Shown: positions 1 through 8,932, numbered from the stretch's first letter. The stretch is 64,000 nt of DNA from Actinomycetota bacterium (GCA_009885805.1 VFJZ01000006.1:62001-126000); one strand, 5' to 3'. Numbers and translations are program-made. The notes: a model not told the origin generated them from the sequence alone.

Positions 1-208
1 GCATCGCGGCGAACGGCACGATGAGGATGCCGGTGACGAGCGCGAGGCCGCCGACCAGTTCCAGCACGCCGACGGCGTACGTCGTCAGATCCGGGAAGGG
101 CAGGCCGTAGCGGTCGAACGCGGCCGACTCGGCGTCGTGCCGGGTGAACTTCCCGACCGAGAAGGCGACGAACACGACACCGACGACGATGCGGATGAGG
201 CGCTCCAT
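1..208 (-). CDS. DoxX family membrane protein (3' end outside window)
   Basis: The reverse strand from an ATG at 208 reads MERLIRIVVGVVFVAFSVGK, then a hydrophilic stretch with FDRYGLPFPDL, then a second hydrophobic segment with VGVLELVGGLALVTG. The short first helix, the GLP-containing loop and a helix with a conserved ELxGG are typical of DoxX/DoxX-like membrane proteins, which have about four helices and 120 to 150 residues. Only the first 69 codons lie in the window. The gene is co-directional with the Rieske oxygenase ending at 238, 29 bp upstream, so the two may share a transcript. The exact role of DoxX proteins is poorly defined. The family call rests on the helix pattern. Confidence 0.75.
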   Translation of the reverse strand, partial: MERLIRIVVGVVFVAFSVGKFTRHDAESAAFDRYGLPFPDLTTYAVGVLELVGGLALVTGILIVPFAAM

Positions 209-237
209 GCCGATCAGTCGTCGGCCGGCGACGGACG

Positions 238-1233
238 TTACGTCGCGAACCCGCAGTCGCGCATCGCCCGGCGGTACGCGACCGCAACCGCGTCGAACCG
301 CAGGTGCATCTCGTCGGCGAGGTCGAACGGCACCATCTCCGGACGCTGCGACTCGACGATGCGCTGATCCTGGCCGAAGATCGTCTCCTCGAACCCGACG
401 AGGACGTCGTCTGGCTGGTCGAAGTTGTAGTTGCGGCTGACGATGAGGTAGCCGGCGGAGCGATCGGCCGAGACCGGCTGCGAGACGAAGAAGTAGACCA
501 TCCCCTCCGCGCCACCCCAGCCGAGGCGCAGGACGATCGTGTACGGCAGGTGCAGCTCGTAGCGGCTGCGGCGCTCGGGCACCGTCAGCGCCTCGTTCGC
601 GAACACCGGGAAGTCGTCGCTGTTCTCGGCCTCCGGTCGGACGACGTCGTAGTGCAGGACGCGGCCGACGGTTCGGACGGTGTGCTCGGGGACGATCGGG
701 CGGCTCGGATCGCCGAGCAGACCGGGATGCACCCAGGGGAAGTGTCCGAAGTCGGTGAAGTTCTCGACCTGCCGCGAGGCATCGCTCGCCCAGTGGTACG
801 GCCCGCACTCGACGGCCCGCCAGGACGGATCCGCGAGCTCCGGGATCTCCGGCAGCGGAACGTCGGGCGCCTCGAGCGCGACCCAGACGAGGCCGTACCG
901 CTCGCACGCCTGATACGGCGTGACGCGGGCCTTCGCCGGAATGCGCGTCGGGTCGGCGAGCTGCGGGATCCGCGTGCAGCGACCGTCGGTGCCGTACGTC
1001 CAGCCGTGGTACGGGCAGACGATCTGATCGCCGTCGACCCAGCCGAGCGACAACGCCGTGCCGCGGTGGATGCAGAGGTCGCGGAGGGCGTGGACGGCGC
1101 CGTCGGTGTCGCGCCAGACGACCACCGCCTCCCCGAGCAGCGTCGCGCCGTGCGGCCTGGTGCCGAGATCGCGCGACCATCCCACGGGGTGCCAGCAGGC
1201 GGCGAGGGACGGCATTCCGGTAGGATCGCGCAT
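238..1233 (-). CDS. Rieske non-heme iron oxygenase, alpha-subunit type
   Basis: A 331-residue oxygenase. The Rieske [2Fe-2S] motif is complete: C54-I-H56 and C73-P-Y-H76. The mononuclear iron site appears as N158-F-T-D161-F-G-H164-x4-H169, the Asp-bridged arrangement of this superfamily. Length and layout fit one-component alpha subunits that demethylate or hydroxylate aromatic or N-methyl substrates using an external reductase. No dedicated ferredoxin or reductase gene is beside it; the FMN reductase at 7580 is the nearest candidate donor. The frame stays open far upstream, so the start is a judgement: ATG 1233 was chosen, and ATG 1215 (MPSLAACWHPVG) is possible. Its 5' end nearly touches the divergent oxygenase at 1237. 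Substrate not assignable from sequence. Confidence 0.85.
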   Translation of the reverse strand: MRDPTGMPSLAACWHPVGWSRDLGTRPHGATLLGEAVVVWRDTDGAVHALRDLCIHRGTALSLGWVDGDQIVCPYHGWTYGTDGRCTRIPQLADPTRIPAKARVTPYQACERYGLVWVALEAPDVPLPEIPELADPSWRAVECGPYHWASDASRQVENFTDFGHFPWVHPGLLGDPSRPIVPEHTVRTVGRVLHYDVVRPEAENSDDFPVFANEALTVPERRSRYELHLPYTIVLRLGWGGAEGMVYFFVSQPVSADRSAGYLIVSRNYNFDQPDDVLVGFEETIFGQDQRIVESQRPEMVPFDLADEMHLRFDAVAVAYRRAMRDCGFAT

Positions 1234-1236
1234 CGT

Positions 1237-2355
1237 ATGCTCGACCGCGACGCTCTCGCCGCTGCCACGGCCCCCCTCAGCCGCGCCCGCTCGATGCCGG
1301 CCGGCTTCTACACCGACCCGGCCGTGTTCGCCGCCGAGCGCGAGCACATCCTCCTGAAGCAGTGGTTCTTCACCTGCCGGGAGGAGATGCTCCCGAACGC
1401 CGGTGACTACCGCGCCTTCGACACGCCCGGCGGCCCGATCCTGCTCCTGCGCGGCGCCGACGGGGTGCTGCGTGCCTTCGCCAACTTCTGTCGTCATCGC
1501 GGCTCGCTGCTGGTCGAGGGCGAGGGCTGTACGAAGCGGCTGATCTGTCCGTACCACGCCTGGAGCTACATGCTCGACGGCTCCCTATGGGGCTGTCCGG
1601 ACATGAAGGACGCCGAGGGCTTCGATCGGATCGAGAATGGTCTCGTGCCGGTGCGGATGGAGACGTGGAACGGCTTCGTCTTCTGCACCTTCGCGGACGA
1701 CTCGCCGCCGCTGATCGAGCATCTCGGCGACCTGCCGGAGCGGCTCGGCTCCCATCGCCTGGGCGAGATGCGCTGCACCTGGCGGATCACGCTGCAGCCG
1801 AACTGCAACTGGAAGCTGATCCTCGAGAACGCGATGGAGACGTACCACACCGGGATCGTCCACAAGGACACGGTCGGCAAGCAGTCGTCGCGGACGCTCG
1901 ACACGCGGGGCGAGTGGCTGTGCATCCAGGTCATCGCGGGCCGCTCGATCGCGACGCTGCCCGGCACCGCGCCGCCGTTCGCGCCGATCGACGGCCTCGA
2001 CGCCGACGCGCGGCAAGGCACCTACTTCACCGTCATCCACCCGACCTGCCAGTTCGCCGTCTCGCAGGACTGCATGTGGTGGCTGAACGTCACGCCCGTC
2101 GCCCACGACCGCTCGATTCTCGAGGTCGGCGGTTGCTTCCCGGAGTCGGTTCTCGCCGACCCGGAGTTCGAGGCGAAGGCCGCCGCTTACTACAAGCGCT
2201 GGGAGGACGTCGCGCTCGAGGACGTCGGGATCCTGGAGAAGCAGCAGGTCGCTCTCGGCTCGGTGCTGTACCGCCAGGGGCCGCTGTCGTGGCGCGATGA
2301 CGAGGTCCAGGCGATCGGTATCTGGGTTCTCGATCACCTGCCGTTGCGGGCCTGA
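1237..2355 (+). CDS. Rieske oxygenase, choline monooxygenase/CntA/GbcA-like alpha subunit
   Basis: A 372-residue protein starting at ATG 1237. Rieske ligands are C85-R-H87 and C104-P-Y-H107. The catalytic iron motif is NWK...E197-N-A-M-E201-T-Y-H204-x4-H209. Most aromatic dioxygenases have Asp at the bridging position equivalent to residue 201. Glu there is a feature I associate with the quaternary-amine group (carnitine oxygenase CntA, choline monooxygenase, GbcA), so a betaine-like N-methyl substrate is inferred. A TAGGAT box at 1221-1226 sits 10 nt before the ATG, consistent with a leaderless transcript. It is divergent from the Rieske gene at 1233. The trimethylamine-dehydrogenase-like flavoprotein at 5527 supports a methylated-amine pathway. 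Electron-transfer partner not identified. Confidence 0.88.
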   Translation: MLDRDALAAATAPLSRARSMPAGFYTDPAVFAAEREHILLKQWFFTCREEMLPNAGDYRAFDTPGGPILLLRGADGVLRAFANFCRHRGSLLVEGEGCTKRLICPYHAWSYMLDGSLWGCPDMKDAEGFDRIENGLVPVRMETWNGFVFCTFADDSPPLIEHLGDLPERLGSHRLGEMRCTWRITLQPNCNWKLILENAMETYHTGIVHKDTVGKQSSRTLDTRGEWLCIQVIAGRSIATLPGTAPPFAPIDGLDADARQGTYFTVIHPTCQFAVSQDCMWWLNVTPVAHDRSILEVGGCFPESVLADPEFEAKAAAYYKRWEDVALEDVGILEKQQVALGSVLYRQGPLSWRDDEVQAIGIWVLDHLPLRA

Positions 2356-2450
2356 CACGGCTCGCGCGTCCCGTGTGCGGATCCGACCCGGACCCGCGCG
2401 TCCGACCACGCCTACCGTCGTGACGACCCCGCGACGGAAGGAGGCGCAGG

Positions 2451-3302
2451 ATGGCGCCGCACCTGGAAACGATCGACCTGCCGGACGGCCTCGAGGACCA
2501 GGCCGAGGCCGCACTCGGTCAGCCGTTCCTGCTCGATGGGCTGGCCTGGGGGCTGCGGGAGATGGTCGATCTCCTCGCCGGCCACGAGCCGCCGCCGGGC
2601 GCGATCGATCTCGGCGTCCCGGCCCGGGCGTTGCGCGACCGCCTCTTCGACCTCGACGCCGCTGACTTCGAGACGCACCAGCGCGCGATCCGCCGGACTC
2701 CTCGCCACCTCGCGGCGCTGTCGCGGTTCGCCCGTCGTACGGTCGTCCCCGCCTACGCGACCATGGCCGACCTGCCGCCGATCGGGGGCGGCGGTGCCCT
2801 CGACGGGCTGCGCGCCGAGTTCGGAGCGGCGGTGGCGCCGATTGGCGGCACTCGCGGTGGCTTGCTGCCGACGTGCGAGGAGTTGCTCGCCGAGGCACCG
2901 CCGGACCACGCGAGCTGGGAGCGCCTTGCGATTGCGCTCGTCGCCGACAACGAGGCCGATCGCGTCCTTCGCCACAGCGGCCTGATCGTGCTGAGCGAGA
3001 TCGTCGACGATCTCCTCGACCACCTCCAGGACGGCGCCGAGCAGCCCGGCCAGCTGCTCGACTGGGTGGAGGGCGAGCGCGACGCGATCGCCGATGCGCA
3101 CGCGTTCGCCTGGCTCGCGGCGCACCGGGAGGCGTGGCGTCGCACGTCCTCGCAGATGGCGCGCAGTGGCCATCGCGCTCGTGACCTGACCGGTATCCGC
3201 AACCTCGTCGCGACGGGTCTGCACGAGGCGGCGATGCCGTGCTCACTCGACCTGCTCGGGCAGCTCGCGATGTTCGTCGACGATGCGCTCGCGGTCTCAT
3301 GA
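2451..3302 (+). CDS. hypothetical protein, all-helical, family not recognised
   Basis: A 283-residue protein preceded by a strong Shine-Dalgarno AAGGAGG at 2437-2443, 7 nt before ATG 2451, which fixes the start. The sequence is rich in Leu, Ala, Asp and Glu with long amphipathic helices (LAWGLREMVDLLAG, IVLSEIVDDLLDHLQDGAEQ) and has no signal peptide, membrane segment or metal motif that I can name. It follows the Rieske gene by 95 bp on the same strand and may be co-transcribed. Long open frames also run on the opposite strand, but their Arg-rich composition is what codon shadows give at this GC content, while this frame has natural residue use and a ribosome site. No function proposed. Confidence 0.7.
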   Translation: MAPHLETIDLPDGLEDQAEAALGQPFLLDGLAWGLREMVDLLAGHEPPPGAIDLGVPARALRDRLFDLDAADFETHQRAIRRTPRHLAALSRFARRTVVPAYATMADLPPIGGGGALDGLRAEFGAAVAPIGGTRGGLLPTCEELLAEAPPDHASWERLAIALVADNEADRVLRHSGLIVLSEIVDDLLDHLQDGAEQPGQLLDWVEGERDAIADAHAFAWLAAHREAWRRTSSQMARSGHRARDLTGIRNLVATGLHEAAMPCSLDLLGQLAMFVDDALAVS

Positions 3303-3425
3303 GCTACCCCTCGTGTGCATGAAGCGCATCGTCACGATCTCCCCAGCTCGCGAGATCGCGGTTCCGCGCGACGAGCTCGACGCGGAGCAGGCGTAGCGCC
3401 GCCGTTGCCGGCCGGCGAGCCGCCG

Positions 3426-5411
3426 CTATAGCGCGTCGACGCGGACGAGCGTGCCGTGGATCGCGGTCGAGTCGCCCATGTCCGAGCGCCGCGCCGTCGT
3501 CAGAACGTTGACGTTCCCGCCCCAGCGGCCCTTCGGCATCAGCGCCACGCCTTCCGGTACCTCGTCGCCGATCGCGACGACGACGTCGATCGCGCCCGCC
3601 TCGCTCGCGACGCGCACGCGCGCGCCGGCGGCGAGCCCGCGGCGACCGGCCTCGGTGGGATGCAGCGTGACGGTCGCCTCGCCGAGCCGCCCCTGCACCT
3701 TGCGGTCGTTGCCGAACGTCGCGTTCATCGTCCAGCTCGACGCGGGCGACAGCAGCCGCAGCCGACCGTCGGTCGGCGCGACGTCGGCGTTCGGCTGCGG
3801 CAGGCGGGGATGGCCATCTGCCGCGGCGGCGTCGCTCGCGATCTCGATGCGGCCGCTCGGCGTCCCGAACATCCCGTCCGCGAACTGCACGAGTGGCGTG
3901 CCACCGCGGTAGACGCTCCCGCGACGGCGGAGCTCGTCGAGGCCGCTGACGAGGTCCGACCCGGCGACGAGACGTTCCATGATCGAGCCGTCCTGCTCGT
4001 GCAGGGCCGGCTCGTCGAGGCCCATCGCGGTCGCCAGGCGCCGGAAGATCTCGCTGTTCGGCAGGGCCTCCCCCATCGGCTCGACCGCCTTCACCTGCGC
4101 CGCGAGGCCGAGGTCGAAGTAGGGGATCACGACGTCGTCGTGCTCGATGAACGTCGCCGCGGGGAGGACGATGTCGGCGTAGCGGACGGTGTCGGTCGGG
4201 AACGGCTCCAGCACCACGCTGAAGAGATCGTCGCGCGAGAGCGCCGCGAGCACGTCGCGCTGCCGGGGCGAGGACGCCGCGATGTTCATGTTCCAGCAGA
4301 CCATCGCCCGTGCCCGCGCCGGGTCGGCGAGGACGTCGGGCAAGTCCATGTGCGAGATCGGCGGCGCGGGCGACGCGAGGTCGTCCGGGACGAGGGCGTC
4401 GTAGTCGACGCCGACACGGCTGCCGTCGTTGAGGTACATCAGGCCCGCGCCCGGCTTGCCGAAGTTCCCGGTCACCGCTGGCAGCGCCGCGCAGGCGCGG
4501 AAGATGTTCCCGCCGTCGGGTTGGCGCTGCAGGCCCTGTCCGAGCCAGAGGAGCGACGGGCCCTCGCCGTAGAGGCGCGCGACGCGCTCGACGTCCGCCG
4601 CGGGCACACCGGTCGCCACCTCGGTGGCCGTTGGCGTCCACGCGGTCAACAGCGGCTCGAGGTCGTCGAAGCCGACGGTGTGCGCAGCGACGTACGCGCG
4701 GTCGACGAGTCCGTCCCGCGCGATCACGTGCAGCAGGCCGAAGGCGAGCGCCGCGTCGGTCCCGGGCCGTGGCTGCAGGTGGATCTGCGCCCGCGAAGCG
4801 GTCGGCGTACGGAGCGGGTCGACCACGACGACGGTGCTGGCGGCCTCGCCGAGCCAGTGCTCGTCCTGGTGCGGCCCGCAGGCGGACGGGTTCGCCCCCC
4901 AGACGAGGATGCAGCGGGCGTCGTCGCGGGTGCGCGGATCGAACCCGGTGTCGGAGGTGCCGAGCACGTAGCCGAGCGCGGCGTGGCCGGCGTTGTTGCA
5001 GATCGTGTCCGGCGTGACCTCGGTCGCGCCGAGCCGGCCGAGGAGCCTCTGGCCGAACGTGTACGAGACGAGCCCGAGGGTGCCGGTGTAGTGGACGTTC
5101 AGGATCGAGGCGCCGCCGTGGTCGCGGACGATCGCGCCGAGCCGCTCGGCGCACTCCGCGAGCGCCTCGTCCCAGCTGACGCGCTCGAACGTGCCGCTGC
5201 CCTTCGGCCCCGTGCGGCGCAGCGGGTGCGTGACGCGGGCGGCGGGGTCGAGCCAGGCGCCGTTGTAGCCGAGCGCGCACTTGCGGCAGAGCTTGCCGCG
5301 CGCGACCGGATGGTCGGGGTCGCCGCGGACGTGCCGGACGGAGCCGTCCGACCGCACCGCGACGAGCACCCCGCAGGCGTCGTAACAGTCGCGCGGGCAG
5401 GTGGTTTTCAC
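3426..5411 (-). CDS. molybdopterin-dependent oxidoreductase (DMSO reductase superfamily)
   Basis: A 661-residue single-subunit molybdo-bis-MGD enzyme with a GTG start at 5411. The N-terminus holds a [4Fe-4S] motif, C5-x3-C9-x3-C13 with a fourth Cys at 42 (LCRKC). Residues around C138 (DTICNNAGHAALG) occupy the place of the protein-derived Mo ligand. The order molybdopterin domain, then a C-terminal molydopterin-dinucleotide-binding domain (GRLRLLSPASSWTMN, near 550 to 660) is complete. No twin-arginine signal is present, so it is cytoplasmic. No partner ferredoxin or membrane-anchor subunit is adjacent. Length and motif spacing resemble the soluble YoaE-like or formate-dehydrogenase-like members; the substrate cannot be read from sequence. 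It is divergent from the flavoprotein at 5527. Confidence 0.88.
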   Translation of the reverse strand: MKTTCPRDCYDACGVLVAVRSDGSVRHVRGDPDHPVARGKLCRKCALGYNGAWLDPAARVTHPLRRTGPKGSGTFERVSWDEALAECAERLGAIVRDHGGASILNVHYTGTLGLVSYTFGQRLLGRLGATEVTPDTICNNAGHAALGYVLGTSDTGFDPRTRDDARCILVWGANPSACGPHQDEHWLGEAASTVVVVDPLRTPTASRAQIHLQPRPGTDAALAFGLLHVIARDGLVDRAYVAAHTVGFDDLEPLLTAWTPTATEVATGVPAADVERVARLYGEGPSLLWLGQGLQRQPDGGNIFRACAALPAVTGNFGKPGAGLMYLNDGSRVGVDYDALVPDDLASPAPPISHMDLPDVLADPARARAMVCWNMNIAASSPRQRDVLAALSRDDLFSVVLEPFPTDTVRYADIVLPAATFIEHDDVVIPYFDLGLAAQVKAVEPMGEALPNSEIFRRLATAMGLDEPALHEQDGSIMERLVAGSDLVSGLDELRRRGSVYRGGTPLVQFADGMFGTPSGRIEIASDAAAADGHPRLPQPNADVAPTDGRLRLLSPASSWTMNATFGNDRKVQGRLGEATVTLHPTEAGRRGLAAGARVRVASEAGAIDVVVAIGDEVPEGVALMPKGRWGGNVNVLTTARRSDMGDSTAIHGTLVRVDAL

Positions 5412-5513
5412 GACGCGATCGATGGGCGTATCGTTTCATAGAGTGGGCGGACCCGAGAACCCTGGTTGATCTTCGTCGCCGGTGGACGGCGTATCACTTC
5501 AAGCGGTCTGTTC

Positions 5514-5519
5514 TATCGT
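5514..5519 (+). promoter_or_regulatory. -10 box TATCGT for the 5527 flavoprotein
   Basis: TATCGT at 5514-5519 is followed by 7 nt and then ATG 5527. This spacing puts the likely transcription start at or next to the start codon, and there is no Shine-Dalgarno sequence between. I read this as a leaderless promoter, by analogy with the same arrangement at many other genes in the window. Confidence 0.5.
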
Positions 5520-5526
5520 CCCCCCA

Positions 5527-7587
5527 ATGGCGCGCGACCCCAGGCACGACGTCCTCTTCGAGCCGGTCGTCGTCGGGCCGCGCACGCTTCGCAACCGCTT
5601 CTACCAGACGCCGCACTCGACCGGGTTCGGGGAGCGTCCGCTCGCCCAGGCGGCGTTCCGCGCGACGAAGGCGGAGGGTGGCTGGGCCGGCGTCAACCTG
5701 GAGCTGACCTCGATCGATCCGGAGGCGGACCGCGAGCCGATGCCGACACCGGCGAAGCTCTGGGACGACACCGACGTCGAACGGGTCGCGATCCTCGCCG
5801 AGGCCGTGCACGCCCACGGCTCGATCGTCGGCGCGGAGTTGTGGCACGGCGGCTACAACATCGTCAACTCGCCGTCGCGGTTGGCGCCCGGCGGCCCGAG
5901 CGCGCTGCCGGCCGACCACTTCCCGCTCACCTACAGCTACGCGATGAGCGTCGCGCAGATCCGCCGCGTCCGCGACCTGTACGTCGCCGCCGCCCACCGC
6001 GCGGAGGCGGCCGGGCTCGACCTCGTCTACGCGTACGGCTCGCACAACTACCTGCCGACCCAGTTCCTGTCACCGTTCTCGAACCATCGCGACGACGAGT
6101 ACGGCGGCTCGCTGCGAAACCGCGCCCGCTTCTGGCTCGAGATCATCGAGGCGATCCGCGAGGCGGTCGGCGGGCGCCTCGTCGTCGCGGTGCGGATCGG
6201 GATCGACACGTCCGGGCACTTCGGCCCGACGCTCGACGACGTCCTCGGCTTCGTGCGGATGGCCGACGACATGGTCGACCTGTGGGACGTCAACACGGCG
6301 GTGATCGCCGACCACGCGATCGACATGCGCCCGTCGCGACTCGCCGCGCAGGGCTACCAGGTGGAGTGGTCGGGCCGCGTCCGCGAGGCGACGGCGAAGC
6401 CGATCGTCGGCGTCTCGCGCCTGACCGACCCGGACCGGATGGCGGAGATCATCCGCTCCGGCGCCTGGGATCTGATCGGTGGCGCGCGGCCGTCGATCGC
6501 CGACCCGTTTCTGCCGGCCAAGATCGAGGCCGGCCGCTACGACGAGATCCGCGAGTGCATCGGCTGCAACATCTGCCTGTCGCGCGTCATCACCGCCGAC
6601 CAGATCTCGTGCACGCAGAACCCGACGGCCGGCGAGGAGCATCGCCGCGGCTGGCACCCCGAGCGGATGCCGCGCACGTCGGCGCCGAAGCGCGACGTCC
6701 TCGTCGTCGGTGGCGGCGTCGCCGGGATGCAGTGCGCGCTGACGCTCGCCCGGCGCGGCCTGCGGCGCGTGCACCTCGTCGAGCGCTCGCCCGAGCTCGG
6801 CGGCTACGCGGCGCTCGCCGCCTCGCTGCCCGGTCTCGGCGAGTGGTCGCGCCTCGTCGACTGGCGCCGGACACAGCTCGCGAAGCTCCGCAACGTCGAG
6901 ATCGTCACCGGCACCGAGCTCGGCGCCGCCGACGTGCGCGACTACGGGGCGGACATCGTGGTGCTCGCGACCGGCGCCGAGTGGCGCACCGACGGGCTCG
7001 CGCCGCAGACGCACGCGCCACTCCCCGGCGCCGACGCCGGGCGGACGCTGACCCCGGAACAGATCCTCGCCGGCGCCGAACCGGGTGAGCGGGTCGTCGT
7101 CTACGACTGCGAGGGCTACTTCATGGGCGTCGGCATGGCGGAACTACTCGCCGCCCGTGGCCATGCCGTCACGCTGATCACGCCGCTCGGTGCCGTCGGG
7201 CCGATGCTCGACCTCACGTTCGAGGGAGACCACGCGCGGCGGCAGATCCTCGCCCACGGCGGGTCGTTCCGCACCGAGACGGAGATCCTCTCGATCGACG
7301 ACGGCGCGGTGCGCACACGGTGGCTCTACGGCGGCGAGTGGGAGCTCGCGGCCGACACCGTCGTGCTCGTCACCGCGCGACAGCCACGCACCGCGATGCG
7401 CGCGGAGCTGCCCGGCGCGTTCGCCGTCGGCGACTGCGTCGCGCCGCGGCTGCTCGCGGACTGCATCTTCGACGGCCACCGCCTCGCGATGGAGATCGAC
7501 GAGCCGGACCCGATGGTGCCGGTCCGGGTCCGGCGGGAGCCGCGACTCGTCGAGGCCGCGCCCGGTAGCCTTGCCGGTGATGACTGA
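5527..7587 (+). CDS. trimethylamine/dimethylamine dehydrogenase-like FMN/FAD iron-sulfur flavoprotein
   Basis: A 686-residue protein with the full trimethylamine dehydrogenase (TMADH) layout: N-terminal old-yellow-enzyme FMN barrel (1 to ~340), a [4Fe-4S] motif C344-x2-C347-x2-C350-x11-C362, then FAD and NAD(P) Rossmann-like domains (GGGVAGMQCAL near 402). It opens RDPRHDVLFEPVVVGPRTLR, close to TMADH as I remember it. Three TMADH residues differ: the Cys carrying covalent FMN is S31 (TPHSTG), substrate-bowl Tyr60 is L60, and Trp355 is V354. It therefore probably binds FMN non-covalently and uses another N-methylated substrate, for example a methylproline-type amine (inference). ATG 5527 gives the family N-terminus. 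It overlaps the next gene by 8 bp. Confidence 0.88.
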   Translation: MARDPRHDVLFEPVVVGPRTLRNRFYQTPHSTGFGERPLAQAAFRATKAEGGWAGVNLELTSIDPEADREPMPTPAKLWDDTDVERVAILAEAVHAHGSIVGAELWHGGYNIVNSPSRLAPGGPSALPADHFPLTYSYAMSVAQIRRVRDLYVAAAHRAEAAGLDLVYAYGSHNYLPTQFLSPFSNHRDDEYGGSLRNRARFWLEIIEAIREAVGGRLVVAVRIGIDTSGHFGPTLDDVLGFVRMADDMVDLWDVNTAVIADHAIDMRPSRLAAQGYQVEWSGRVREATAKPIVGVSRLTDPDRMAEIIRSGAWDLIGGARPSIADPFLPAKIEAGRYDEIRECIGCNICLSRVITADQISCTQNPTAGEEHRRGWHPERMPRTSAPKRDVLVVGGGVAGMQCALTLARRGLRRVHLVERSPELGGYAALAASLPGLGEWSRLVDWRRTQLAKLRNVEIVTGTELGAADVRDYGADIVVLATGAEWRTDGLAPQTHAPLPGADAGRTLTPEQILAGAEPGERVVVYDCEGYFMGVGMAELLAARGHAVTLITPLGAVGPMLDLTFEGDHARRQILAHGGSFRTETEILSIDDGAVRTRWLYGGEWELAADTVVLVTARQPRTAMRAELPGAFAVGDCVAPRLLADCIFDGHRLAMEIDEPDPMVPVRVRREPRLVEAAPGSLAGDD

Positions 7588-8269
7588 CCGGCGAATCGTG
7601 ATCCTCAGCGCCAGCCCGCGCCCCGACGGCAACTCGGTCGCGATGGCGAACGCCCTGCGCGAAGGCGCCGAGAGCGCCGGCTACCGCGCTGACCTGGTCG
7701 ACCTCAACGCCGTCGTCGCGGGGCAGCTCCGCGACTGCCGCGAGTGCCGGGGCGTCGACGGCAACTGCTCGATCCCCGACGACTTCGCCCGCCTGATGCA
7801 CGAGCGCGTAATCCCGGCCGAGGGTGTGGTCTACGCGACGCCGCTCTACTGGTACGGCATGGCCGCGTCGCTGAAGAACTACTTCGATCGGATGACCTGC
7901 TACATCTCGGCGAGCTATCCGCGCCGCGACGAGATCGCGGCCGGGATGCTCGACAAGCGAGTCGGACTGCTGATCGCCTCCGAGGAGCGTTACCCGACCG
8001 CCGGGCTCGGCGTCGTCTTCCAGGTCCAGGAGATCACGCGCTACATGCGCAGTCGCTTCGTCGGCGTCGTCAACGGCGTCGGCAACAAGCGCGGCGAGGT
8101 GCGGTTCGACCCGGCCGACCCGCTTGCCGCGGCCCGCCGGCTCGGTGCGGAGTTCTTCGACCTCCACCACAGCGACTACTGGCTCGAGGCCGAGCGCCCG
8201 AACGCCGTCTGGGGCCAGGCACGCGATGACGGCATCGACGCGGCCGTCGGCGTCTACGAAGACGCCTGA
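7580..8269 (+). CDS. NAD(P)H-dependent FMN reductase, flavodoxin-like fold
   Basis: A 229-residue protein beginning VILSASPRPDGNSVAMANAL, the phosphate-binding loop of NADPH-dependent FMN reductases and iron-sulfur flavoproteins. A CRECRG...C segment (residues 54 to 64) resembles the CxxC region of the latter, and YATPLYWYGMAASLKNYFDR is the conserved second flavin loop. ATG 7580 lies inside the end of the TMADH-like gene (ATGACTGA, 8-bp overlap), so translation is probably coupled. Role inferred: supply of reduced flavin or electrons to the flavoprotein or to the Rieske oxygenases nearby, none of which has an obvious reductase of its own. Confidence 0.82.
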   Translation: MTDRRIVILSASPRPDGNSVAMANALREGAESAGYRADLVDLNAVVAGQLRDCRECRGVDGNCSIPDDFARLMHERVIPAEGVVYATPLYWYGMAASLKNYFDRMTCYISASYPRRDEIAAGMLDKRVGLLIASEERYPTAGLGVVFQVQEITRYMRSRFVGVVNGVGNKRGEVRFDPADPLAAARRLGAEFFDLHHSDYWLEAERPNAVWGQARDDGIDAAVGVYEDA

Positions 8270-8285
8270 TCGACGGTTTGCCCCG

Positions 8286-8699
8286 TCAAGCCGCCACGAC
8301 GACGGCGACGCCGACACGCTCGTAGGTGTCCTTCGCGCGCGCGTCACGCGTTGCGAGGACGGCGTCGTGTTCGAGCGCGGCCAGGGCAACCAGCGCGTCG
8401 TACGCCGCACCACCCGCGATGTCGAGGCGGGCGAGCAGCGTCGGAAGATCGGCGGCCGTCTCCGGCCGCAGCGTGAGCCGACCGGGGAGTCTGACGTTCA
8501 GGAGGCGCGCCGCGTCGGCAGGCGTCAGACGCAGATCGCCGGGCAGCCGGGTCAGGACCGCGAATGACTCGGCGAGAGCGTGGCCCGCAACGAGCGCGGT
8601 GCGACCCGATAGCCATCGCTTGACCGGCTCGTGTGCGCTGTGGGTCTTGACGAGCAGCGGTACGACGACGCTCGTATCGAGCGCGAGAATCCCGCTCAT
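8286..8699 (-). CDS. vapC: PIN-domain ribonuclease toxin, VapC family
   Basis: A 137-residue PIN domain. The four acidic residues that bind metal are visible: D8 (LALDTSV), E44 (ALAESF), D101 (AAYDALV) and D119 (ATRDARA). Toxins of this family cut RNA, usually tRNA or rRNA, unless bound by their antitoxin. It starts at ATG 8699 and overlaps the upstream AbrB-like gene by 4 bp, giving the usual antitoxin-then-toxin order. It is convergent with the reductase ending at 8269. Confidence 0.9.
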   Translation of the reverse strand: MSGILALDTSVVVPLLVKTHSAHEPVKRWLSGRTALVAGHALAESFAVLTRLPGDLRLTPADAARLLNVRLPGRLTLRPETAADLPTLLARLDIAGGAAYDALVALAALEHDAVLATRDARAKDTYERVGVAVVVAA

Positions 8700-8932
8700 C
8701 TCCGCCCGGCGTCGATGAGCCCGAAGACGTCGTCGTCATCGATCTGCGTCGTCCCGGTCGCGATCAACTCCCCGTCGACCTCGAGGAGCTGCGCCGTGCG
8801 TCCGACGGGCGTGATCTGCAGGCCGGCGCCGTAGCGGGAGACGTCGACGACGGACCCCGCGCGCAGCCCGAGCAGGTCGCGGAGCGGCTTCGGCACGACG
8901 AGCCGGCCAACAGCATCGATCGTTACCCTCAT
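8696..8932 (-). CDS. vapB: AbrB/SpoVT-type antitoxin, VapB-like
   Basis: A 78-residue protein with an N-terminal swapped-hairpin AbrB DNA-binding domain: [20 protein letters not shown] then [11 protein letters not shown]. This is the form that pairs with many VapC toxins, and the C-terminal 30 residues, acidic at IDDDDVF, probably wrap the toxin. It precedes vapC with an ATGA overlap. A TATTCT box 6 nt upstream suggests a leaderless transcript; autoregulation by the complex is usual for such pairs and is inferred here. Confidence 0.88.
   Translation of the reverse strand: MRVTIDAVGRLVVPKPLRDLLGLRAGSVVDVSRYGAGLQITPVGRTAQLLEVDGELIATGTTQIDDDDVFGLIDAGRR

Noticed and set aside
1216-1233. Divergent leaderless pair at the two Rieske genes
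   Set aside because: The plus gene has TAGGAT 10 nt upstream, but no -10 box with good spacing was found for either candidate start of the minus gene.
1585-3300. Long minus-strand open frame opposite the Rieske and 2451 genes
   Set aside because: Arg/Pro/Gly-rich product without domains; such shadows are expected at this GC content. The plus-strand genes have motifs or a ribosome site.
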